From contig JAKQLT010000184.1 of assembly GCA_029567025.1 (NCBI GenBank), positions 1 to 24,616 of the forward strand: DNA of 24,616 nucleotides, in the 5' to 3' direction. Source of the stretch: Candidatus Omnitrophota bacterium. GTDB lineage: Bacteria > Omnitrophota > Gorgyraeia > Zapsychrales > Zapsychraceae. Positions 8,501 to 20,500 of the stretch are shown here, piece after piece. Every line of letters begins with the position of its first letter. The stretch's first letter is position 1. The translations under genes were made by a program, and so were the position numbers. Below the pieces are notes generated by a model, which worked only from the letters and a program-made list of their open reading frames with translations, had not been told where the DNA came from and did no database searches.

Positions 8501-11500
8501 ATCCATAAAAAGAATCAAATCCATTTTATTCTCTACAAATTCTGCATGATAATCTAAAAGACGCGTTAAATCGCCCTCAGGAATATCTTTTTCCTCTCTT
8601 TGATATTTCAATAAAACATTATCATCGGGAGCTAATAAACGAACTCTATCTTGCATTCCTAATTTTCTTAACGTTTCTTTTGCCCGCAAAACCATAGAGG
8701 GGTCATAATCCATTCCCACAATAGAAAACGAAATCCCTTTCTTCTGAAATTCCTTTTCCAATTTATCCGCCGCTAAAACAATGGCCGGAACCATCTGTAA
8801 AAATTGAAAATCTAATAATAAAATCTGAAAATGCTTCTTCGACGGATTATGGCGAACCAACCAACGAAGTTCTTCTATACGAAACGGCAAAATACGCGCA
8901 TCATAATACATATGATGCGCAATATAAGACGCGGTCTCTTCAATGTTCAATTTATTCTTCTTGGCCTCTTCAAAAATGCCAGCATAAAATTCTAAAAGAC
9001 CAGTCTCTTTCATTAAAGAAAACGATCGTCTTGAAAATGGCGTTTTTTGTCTTTTTTGAACCAAAATTTTATCTTCTTTAAATATCTTTTCCAACGTCTC
9101 AATAAAATACGCCATACTCTCTTCATCCATCCATAAAGGTGCAAAAATATATCGAGAGCGCATAAAAAACACGTTAGCAAGATCATTAATTAAAAACTTC
9201 TGTTTTAACGCTATGCGCCCGACTATATTTTTTTCATAAGAATTTAAAGCCCGCGGCAATTCCGGCTCAATTTGAGCAAAGACTTTATGACGGCCAGAAG
9301 AAGAAAAAACAATCCTCGGACAGATATCTTTGTGAAGATAAGAAGAGTTCTCGACACGTTCTAAATATTGATAATACGCCACAAGCTCTCGACATAAAGC
9401 AATAAAACCTTGATACGCAAACATTCTAAAAAGATTCTTTGTCTGATCCACAAGCGCTTGATAAAAATCCTTCAATTCCGAAGCCTTTCCTTTTTCTAAT
9501 ATTCCTTCAATCTTTTTCTTCAAAAAGCTTTTATCTTTTTCTTTAAAGAAAGGATGTCCCTGAATCCACCATGCCAGCCAAGCTAAAGAACCTAAATCTT
9601 TTAGTTCTTTATATTTTTCTTCCCATTTCCTTAATAGTTGTATCATCCTATCCCACACGCCTAAGACACGATGTGATTTCTCGTCAATATAACGATACAA
9701 AATAAAAATAAACATTCCCGATATAATATAAAAAGCCTGGGCATCCCAAAACTGCGCGAAGAAATTTTTCAAAATAGCCAATGGTAAAATAAAAGCAAAC
9801 GAATCAATATTACGTTTGAAACGATTTAATTTCATATCTTTAAAAACGACTTTTGTTTTTAAAGAACCCAGTAAAAATATCTTCGCATAAAAATAATTCC
9901 AAATGCTTGTTTCCACGAGCATCACAAAACCAAAAAGCCCGACTAATCCTGTTCTAATGATATTAATAAGTGGATCAGGATCCGCAGGAATAAAATGATT
10001 CATCCACGAAAAAGCATAATTAATTTGTATGCCAAACGTCGCGCCCAAAATACCCATGCTAAGCGCTTTTCTGGTATTCTTTGTTTTTGTCGCAAAATAT
10101 TGCGCGATAGATTGCCCGATAAAACCTGTCATGAATCCTAAATAAATATTCGACGTCAACAAAGCACCAAACATCAATAATACAACCGGCCAGGCAACAC
10201 AATTTAAAGAAAATGTAGTCGGTTTTCTCTCAATCGGCTGTTGATTCAAAAGCCACGCTTTATATCGTAAAAACGCATGCTGTAACATTCTAAGGATCTT
10301 ATCGCTTTTTTCAGGATGAGAATAAACGTATGAACCCTGTTCGCCTCGAGAACGCGTAAAATTAAGCGCGGCTACTTTAATGCCTTTTTTAATAAGCGTA
10401 TCAACAATATCTTTTGCGACTTTATAAATTTCTTCATCAGATGCCTCATGATGCATAATATTAATATGCCCGTAAAGATCTTTGCGATGTTCATAATCCA
10501 AAGAAATAAACGAAAAATCAATAACAACAATCGCCTCTTTTTGATACGACGGAATTTCTTCCATATTATCAATAATCCCGTAATATTTTCTGGTTCCCAA
10601 GAAATCGATTAAGGATTCTATTTCATTAAACTTGTTGTCTTGTGACCAACGCGGACGGACTAAAGAAACTTCTTTGGCCAAATATTCCTGTTTAACAAAT
10701 GTCAGCCAATTAGAATCGCTAAGCATTTTTTCTAAAGAAACTTCTTTGGTTAAATAATCGTTTGCGGAAAACGATAACCAAGAAAAACCTTCAAACGCTT
10801 CTTGCGGAATATTCTTAATCGGCGAATGGAAACTAAAAACAATGATTGGTGTTTCCTGCTGAATCTTTCCGGCAATCTTTAAATTTTTTAACCAAGGCAC
10901 AATTTCCTGCGGTGTTTCAAAAACCGATTCTTCTATAGAAACGTTCTCATTAATTTCTTGAGCATTTTCCTTGCGATACAAGCTCATCTGCCATCCATAA
11001 CCGCTGTCGGGACGAAGATATTGAGCAATTATTTGCTCCCATAGAGTTATTTCCGAATTTAAAATAACCGGAAATGTTTCTTCAAGAAACACCGCTGCTT
11101 CTTCATAAATACGCTGTTTCGGATCTAAAGCCGTCATATTATCCAAAATTAAATAACCGCCAGGTCTTAAAGCTTTCTCGACAATGTTTAAAAATTTATC
11201 GTAATATTTCGCGATAGCCAAACCAGCTTTTTGATAATACGCATCAATACCTTCAGATAAAATCCTTTCTAATAAAGCGCTATCCGTAATGTCTCCCTTA
11301 ACAAAATGGACAATTCTTTTCTTCGGTTTTTCTTGCCCATAGCCCCAGAAGAATTCAATATCCAATTGGCTCGTAAATTTATAAAAATCCTTGTTTCGCG
11401 CGGATATCTTTTCTATATCTTTATCGGAAACGCCAATCGATTTAAGCTCTAATAATAAAAGGGCTAAATCAGAAACAGGATAGGCAACTCCTCCTTGCTT

Positions 11501-14500
11501 ACTTCTTTGAACAATAACACATCGGCCATCCATCGATGACTTTGAAAAACCATCTAGATATTTCTCTTCACGATAGAAATCTAATAAAGTTTCCGCAAAA
11601 ACATTATAAAAATATCCCAAATCTACAAGCCACAATTCTGTCGCATTAGTGGATAAAAGAACATTGGATAAATCTTCTCTTGCGCCGCCGTAAACGACTG
11701 TAAATTTCTTGCTATAAGGATTGACGACCCTTTTAATCGCCATATCATAACCAACAAATGGCAATGACAATAAGCCGGAATCCATGGTTCGCGTATCAAC
11801 TTTTAAAGAAGATAAATTGTAATAATTGCGTTCAATAATATATAAAACAGCGCCTAATAAAAGTTCGCGCTTCTTAACATTCTTCAATGATTTAAAATAA
11901 TTTTGTAAGAGCATATCCGGCAATATTTCTTCCTTGTGATTCTCTTTATCATAGAAAATATCCAATTGGCCATGGACATAATCAAAAATACGTAAGAGAT
12001 CTTTTAAGGTAATACGTTTATATTTTTTAATATACTGAGAAAGGGTCTTGACGAAAGGAGTATCAGAAATGAATTGTATAGAAGAAAGACATACGAAAAG
12101 ACATAGGCCTGCAAACAAAAACTTACCTGGCGGAGCTAAAATATGAGGCAGACGCCCCAAGATAGAATCGATAAAGGACAAAATAACCTCTCCCCATCCC
12201 CTAAAAGAATTTAATCCAATCGCGATCGTGCCTAAAAACGGAATAAAACTAAAAAAAGTATTGGAATCTTTCTTGCCAACCCAATATTCAAAAAGCCGTT
12301 CATCGACTGAAGAAATGGGGTCAGGATAATCATCGTCTATTCGAGATTCTTCATAAATTTGATGAATCAGCAGACCTATTTGTCGCGCTAAATTAATATC
12401 TATATCTTTTTGTTTAACACTTTTTTCCAAATCACAAGAGGCCCTTTTTAATAAAGAATACAATATCGGTGCTCCGGATTGATTGACCTCCTTTCCTAAT
12501 AATCTCAATTCATTTTTGACCTCCGTATTAATGACACGATGCGCGTACTTTCTTGTCCGATTTATATATTTTTTCTCCATAGCGAAAATACCATATTCAG
12601 GATGCAAAAATCGATACAATGTATTTAAAGGTTCATCTCCTCTTTTATCTGTTTGATAGCGAGAACCGGTATCCCGAATGAGGCGTCGTACAACCCTCAC
12701 AATCGGTCGAGCATAATGAAAAATAGCCCGATAATGATAGGATTTAACGATGTGAACAATACGTGGATGAAGGGCGTAAATCCCATCAATAACAAGCATT
12801 TGGCCTTTTTTAAGAAAAATTTCTTCTTGAAAATCCGTGCGTACTCCGGTTGAAAAATTATAAATAGGCAATCTTGTTTCGCCGGTCTTTAATAATTGAA
12901 TTAAAGAGCTTTCTAAAAGATCCCACGCATAAGCGTCTTCAGAATCATAATCATAAAAAAGTTTTCCTCGAAAATCACAAATATAGCGACCCTTTTCATC
13001 CTGGATCGGAAGCTTATCATAACGCAAATCATATTGTCCTTTACGATGTTGTTCAGGAGCAACCTTACTCTTAAAGAATCGATCCAAGGGGAAATAAACA
13101 AAAATATGCGGCGCCATTGATTTGATGGATTCCGCCATTATTGTTTTTCCCGATGCGGTTGGCGTGCCATCTAAAAGAATATTCATTCTGTCTTTTTTAG
13201 CAAACGGCAAAATATACTGAAGCAAGAATTTCTGACGCTTATGAAAATTATTAATATAAACTTCTGGTTCTTTAGAAAAAGGCGTAAAGAATTCCTTATA
13301 TTTATCAACGATATGTTTTAGGCCCGGATGTCCCTGCTTTAATAAAATATCCGCGTAATTCAATAAAATCCTGAAAAACTCGTCATAATCCTCTATATCG
13401 TTCAGATCATAAAGGGCCATGATATCAGTAAATTCTTTCGTTTCGCTAGTAATAGCAAATGGTTTTCCTTCATAACGCAATAAATAATAATGATCACCCG
13501 CTATAAGATTTTTCATTTCTCTTTTCATAAAACGAGGAGATAGTTCAGTGCGTTCAAAAACTTTTCCCAAAACCGTTTTTCCAATAAACTGGGCATAAGG
13601 AGAATACGTCTTTAAAGATCGATTTCTTAATATGCTTCCTAAATGATGCGGGCAAGGAATAAACGAACATTGTTCTTTAACTTTCTGTGTCAAAATAAGA
13701 GCATTATGAAGAATCACATACGGAAATGTTTCGGAAATAACCTTTAAAATCTCGACAGAGCGTTCACGAACCGCATCATACAGATACGGTGAAATATATT
13801 TATGGATCTTTAATAAATTAATCTCGGTATCAATAAAATCAAAAAAGGACTGATAATGGCCTTTATAAAGGTCATAAATATAACCGCGATCAAAACCATA
13901 AGAAGACGCTATGCGATCCGCCACATATAAAATCTCCCAAATGGTTTTTAAGCGCGCATCAACCCAATGGCCTTTCTGTTCCCAATCATGGTGATGCGTT
14001 ATTAAAAATTGTTCTCTTTCATTTAAAACAATCTTCTGTTCCTGTAAAACTTCTAAAACAAGACGTTGATGGTCTTTTCGATATTCAAACACTTGTTCAT
14101 CCGGGATATCCCGATGCATAGACAACATATAATGAAGATCAAGATGAATTTTGCCCAAATCATGATACAAAGCGGCTCTGACCAATGTTGTTAGATCCTC
14201 TTTTGATATTTTCTTTATTTTTCTCACTTCATCAGCAAGAATAAGACATATCTTTGCCGTTCGAAAAGCATGATTTCTGACACTTTTGACTTGATTGTGT
14301 AAAAGACGCGCTACTGCTTGAACATCTTTCTTTATCGGCAACCGATCGCCTATAATATCTGCGCTTTCCTTTAAAAACTCATTCACATCTATTCTTTGTT
14401 TCTCAAAGTATTTATGGCCAAGCTCCTTCATCACACGAATAAGAAAATCAGGATTTTTCTTTAATCCTTTTTCTAAAAATCCCGACTCTTTCTTAAGACG

Positions 14501-17500
14501 ATCATCAATATTTTTTAAGGCCTGATAAACAGGTCCTGCGGAGTCTTCAAAAGCCATATAGAAAGAAATGATTTGTCTCCCTTTTAAACCAAGCCGATGA
14601 GAAATAATAAACATGACATATTGCGCTTCAAAAACAGTTGCGCGCGGATGACGAATATACCAAAGTCTCATGATAAATTTTGCGATCTCCAAACGCCCCA
14701 AAAATCGAGATAAATAGTGCGCTGATTTTAAAAGCATATTTAAAACAAAAAACGGCAAAAAGATAAAAGAATAAAATGTGGCTGTTAAATCAAAATCATC
14801 TTTTGCTTTTGAAGATTGCGATAAAGGCTTATGAAGCCGATAAGAATTCCCCCGTCTTTCAATCAATCCAAAAGAATAAAGAATCGCAAAAACATATTTT
14901 TCAATAGGCGTCTTAATCGTTGCGCGCGGCAATCCTAAGAAACTCACACGATCTGTTAAGATATAAAGGACATCATCTAATTTCTTGGTTGAAGAAACAA
15001 TCTCATCAAACGCTTCAAGAAGATCAACGCCCTTATTTTTCCAATACATATAAATACTATAATGACTATTCAAATATTTCACATGCGACCCTAATCCCGA
15101 TAAAACACCATGCACATGATCCGCATTGAGAAATTTGTGTTCCTCAATATTCTTTAATTCTTCCAATAATTTTATAAAAGCGGATAACCGGCTGCCTTCT
15201 TTTTTAGTCAACAATTCAAATTGCTGTTGCATATCAACGCCTTTTTTCTGATAAAAACGATAGAGCTCATAACAACGCCCTATTTGCCGAGTAGAAAATC
15301 CTAAGCCGGTTAAAACGCGCTCCAAAGAATTAATATTTAAGCTCCAAGAAGACGTATTAAATGATTCTAATGTTTTTACTAAATTCGCAAAAGCTGCCAA
15401 TCGGCCTGGACTTTTTTCCAATAAATCCTTAAAGATCGCTTCAATATCAAGGCCGATATCTTTATAGTGTTTATACATTCTATAATATTGCCCTCGATAG
15501 AAAAACATATATCCAAAAGCTGTCAGCATTTTTTCCAACCCATCCGGACTCAAACTTTTCTCTTGCTCAAGATTCTCTAATTCTTCCATAAGCGTTTTAA
15601 ACGCCTTAAAATCCCGTTTATTTTCATTTAAAAGCTCTTTGAACCGATCGACCAAATCAAGATGATAAACCTCTTTATAATGCAGATAAAATTTATAATT
15701 ACAGCTGATATATCCCACAGGAAAACCTAAGTGCAATAAAGCATTCCCTAAATTATGCGTGGTTAATAATTCAGAATCGTCTATCTTTCGCAATTCCTGC
15801 ATTAAATCTATAAAAGCTAATAATAAGGTTGGTTTCTGATGCGAAAGCTCTAAGAACATTTCTTTAATATCAACCGCATATTCTTTTTTATAATGCTCAT
15901 AAATCTTATAACTGTTGCTGATATAATTAAGAGGATAACCAAATCCAATCAAAACAGCTTCTAGCCTGCTCGCTGTTAACGGCGTTTTCGTCAAAGGATC
16001 AAGCTCCCGCAAATTTTCTAAAACATCTGCAAATGCCTCTAAGGAATTCTTACGTAAAAGATATTTTTCTCTGAAATACTCCGGCGAAGCAAAAGCGATC
16101 AACTGTAAAAATCCTTTATCATTAAATTTCTTTTCCAAAGATTCTTCCGCTTGTTCTTTCATAAACGCTGTCATCGAACCAAATAAAGAACTGGTCGATA
16201 TTGTTTTTCTTTGAGAGGTTAATAACTTTAATCCCCGCGTCGTCGGATAAAGCACGCTATACGATAAAGGCAAGCCCTCTAATGATGATTCACGCATAAC
16301 AATAAAAATCTGAGGAAGGCAAGAAACAACAGCAGGATATTTTTTCTCTAAATCTTTACGGTCTTTGATCGTAAGCTCTTTCAATAAAGTCTCGTCGGTG
16401 GGCTTAATGAAAAACGACAAACAGGTGATTTGGCGATCTTGTTCTTTGATACTATCAATAATTTTTTCTTCTGGAGAGATCTTTCGGCGGCGAATGAAAC
16501 ATTTTAATCTATCATCAAAGGTTAAACCGCAAGAAAAAACAAGAAACAAACTATACCCAAGAGGTGCCAGTGCCATAGCATTCGGCGGAGGAAGATGCAT
16601 TAAATACATCCAAAACGCGCTTAAACTGTGAATAAAATCTCCAGCGGAAACAATCAAATTAGAAACGAATAACGGCGCAAGCAATAATAATACCGGCCAG
16701 ATGAAACAATTCAAAGAAAACGAAGAGTCATCGTAAGAGGACGCTAATTCCTTCTCAGCAGTTTCTTTAGATAAAACAACGTTTATCTCGGATAAATCAA
16801 CCGTCAAATACGAACGTAGGAAAAGATGTTTAAATCTAAAAGATTTTAAATGTTTATCTTCCACAACAATAAGAGGATGTGAACTGTTTAATGCGATTAA
16901 AGCTCTTTTAAGCGGTTTCATTAAAGCTTTCGACGGCTTCATAATGGCATCCCGGCAATCTTTTGCCGCCTCTTTTAAAATCATCACTAGGAGTTCTTTA
17001 CCTATTCCATTTCTACGATAACGACGATCCACACATCCTACAGAAATATGCGCAACCATATCTTCAGAATTCTTATAAAAACCTATTGATTTCTCCAATA
17101 AACAAAAACCAATAATCATATTGTCGCTATTACGCGCCACAACGACTTTAGCCGTCGGAAAAACCTCACACATAAAAGCATTTAACCCGGACAAACTAAA
17201 AGTAATCGGATTCTGCTTAATCAAAGAGATGATGCTTTGCTTATTTTCGTTAACACTTAATAATTCTTCGCCGGATATAACTTCATAAGAAATCTCATCC
17301 ATATTAATATTTTCTTCATCTTCATAATCCCTAGAGAAAAATCTCTTCAAATGAAATCCATGCGTAAATAAAAAAATCCCTATCATAATAAAAATACTTC
17401 CTAATAATTGATTCAACATCATGGGGGTGCCATGAAACGCCCAATCAAAGATTTCTACAAATATCGGATAGCCAGAAATATAAATAAGAAGAATATTAGG

Positions 17501-20500
17501 ATTTTTAATATATTTAAACGACTGATAATAAGAAAGATAGTGAATAATAGAAACAGCCGTAACAATAGCTAATCCCCAAGTTTCTTGTATCGGCGCTATG
17601 ATGCCAGACAATCGAATACCGCTAAAAATATTTTTGGGCCCTAAATAATTTAATGACGGAGACACCACTGGCGCTATAAAGGCAACACACAGATAAAAAA
17701 CTGCGCCCACTAAACAGACAAAACCCATAATGGAAATAATATTATACGATTGATCCTTTTGAGCTATTTTCCTCTCATAATTTTTTGTGTAATATGTTCC
17801 CAAAACAAACGAAATATTTCTTAACGTCAATAATATAATCCCAGTCAAGCCCATCATCGATAAGCTTTCTGACGAACCTCCTAAGGCGATAAAGACACCC
17901 CCAAACGCTAATAATGCCGCTATCATTTGATAAACGCGCGGAAAAGGAATAGAAGTTAAGAACAGCGGCCTATGCCATAAGGCTGTTGAGATTTTATTGA
18001 TGCCCAAAATAAACCCATCGATACCTAATCCAAATATAACGCTGGATGCTATAAATAAAGACACTTGAAATGGGCTTGAGAAAGTCATAACAGCAAAAGA
18101 AAGCCCTAAAGTAAATCCCTGCAAAAGAATTCCTAAAACAACCCATAATTTCCAATCTCTTACGATGGTTTCTTGAATAATATTTTTATAAATCACCTGC
18201 CAAGATAAAGTCTTCTCTTTTATTTTTGTAACTATCGGACGATAAATAAAAGTATGCCCTATGCCCAAGACTATAAATGTCAAGAAACTGCGCCAAAACA
18301 AAACCTGTAAATAATTATGCCCTAAAGATCCCTTAGGAAGATATGGGGCTCCACAATAAAGAAAATCTTTAGGTGTTAAAAAGACAAGCGCCATAGAAAT
18401 GGAAGCTAATAATGGAAGAATAATATGAAGATTATTTCTTATCCTCTTTATGCCAGCGAAAACAAGCCGAGAAATATTTCTTGAAAAATTATTATAAAAC
18501 AGCTGTAAAGATTTCTTTGTCTTAAATGCCGCTTGAGGCGTCCCAGATAAAGAAAAAGTTTTGTCCGAAACTTCTTCCCAAGAAGCGCCTTTTTCAACCT
18601 GAGGAACGCTTAATAAAAAGGTTCTAATGACATCCATTACTTCTGGATTTGTTGTTGTTCTCTTAAAAACATCGCTTTTGTCATTAAGAGCGTTTAGCAT
18701 TTCAGAAATAATTTGCTGTGTCAGGATCAGTCCTGTAGAGCCATTTATTTCCTCATAAGTATTAACCGCTATCGCTAAAAAATTTCCGTCTGATGATTCA
18801 ATCAAATAAGGCGAACCCGAATCCCCATGATTGGTCCGCGCATGAGCTAAAAATACAAAATTATTATTATAAGAAACCTTCCATATTAATCCGGCGGAAA
18901 CAGTTCCATTGGCGCCGCTCACCACAACAGCATAATCTTCTTCGTGAATATAAGAAGAAAAAGAAATAGGTTCCAAGGCTCCTCCAGAAACATCCTCTTC
19001 TTCAATGACAAGCAAGGCCAAATCTTCTGACAAAGAACCTTTAAAGTTTTTATTCCTTAAAACCACAGATCCGGTGCCAATTCTATCCATCATTTCATTA
19101 TTAGCACGTAAAGTTACCTTGGAATCTTTTTGGACCACATGAGAATTCGTTAAAATCACATAATAACCATTTATCAAAGCCGCCACGAATCCACTGCCAT
19201 ACCAATTCGGTAATTCTACATGCAAAATTTTCCTTAAGAAAAATCCTTGCTCTTTTAATAATTTAAATTTTTCTTCCGCCTTCTTTTTATCTTCATCTTG
19301 ATCGGGATTATCTATGAAGTTTTGTTGCACCGCATCCATCACTTTCACCAGACTAACCACTTCTTTTCTTATCAATAAATCAGTTATAAGAACCCCTATA
19401 TCTTCCCTTGATTCTTGTTTTGATTCCAAAGTTGATATGAGATGCGCGATATCGCTGATACAATTCGTAATTCTTTTGATGATACGGCCAAAATCATTTC
19501 GAGCGAAAATCGTCGTAAGAATATCCTTAATATAAAAAGCCTTTATTCTATTCTTCTTCGCCTGTTCAATAAATTTAAAAATTTGCGGCGCATATTTCAC
19601 AGCGCGTTTATAAAAAGTTTTAGCGATATCCTTATTTCTTAGATACTTTGTGAAAATCTTTCCGTAGGCTTGAGAAATTCCTTGTTCTTTTAAAATCTCA
19701 AGAAGAGAGCTCTTATTATACGAAATCTTTGTTGTCATCCATCCGCCGCAAGCCACCGCTAAAAGACTCCCTTGTGCAGGCAAAGCAAAAACAGAGCGGA
19801 AGAATGAAACAATAGAGTCAAAAATATGTTTCCATACATCCCAAGATATATGACGCATCATAAAAATGATGAGAGAAAATATAAGAGCGGAGCCTAAAGC
19901 ATAACAGGTGCAAGCGCCAATAATTTTAGGGCTAATAGATGAGGAACCCGGCTGATAAAAATGATCAAAACATTGCTTATAATAAAAACGCGCTTGTTCT
20001 TTTAAAGGTAAGATAACTTCATCATACGTCCATCGGCGCGCGTTAGGATTATTTCTACGCCCACTCCAGCCAATGCCTATTTTTCGGTCATGATTCTTAT
20101 AATTTTTAGCCCGATAATCACTTCCGACGGTAAAAATCTTTTGCTGTGATATCTCACTATGCGTTTGATTCCATTGTTTGATAATCGACAATAAATAATC
20201 CCGCTTCAAAGATCTAAATAAACTATGGTCCACTTCTAATCCATCAACGCCTAAGCGTAAGACATCAAATAAATTTTCTTTGGAAATATCTTCGCCCAAC
20301 TCTCCCGGATGCGCATAAATCACAACGCCTCCGTAAGAATGGGCCCAAACAACAACTTCTTCGATAAAAGAGTTCTCGAGAGGAATACTTAAAAAGAGAT
20401 CCGTCTCTCGTTCAAGGAACATATCCACATTCGGAAAATAAACTAAAAGATCTTTTTCTTCTTGTTCCTTTTTCAATCGAATCTCTAAGCCCGGAATAAT

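Noticed and set aside
13720..14290. HD domain as a full HD-GYP cyclic-di-GMP phosphodiesterase
   Set aside because: HDLGK is present, but no GYP motif follows at the expected distance, so only the broader HD assignment is kept.
14966..16045. The DNA of the repeat array as a CRISPR or satellite
   Set aside because: Periodicity exists at protein level (70-73 codons) with strongly diverged nucleotides. There are no short conserved DNA repeats with unique spacers.
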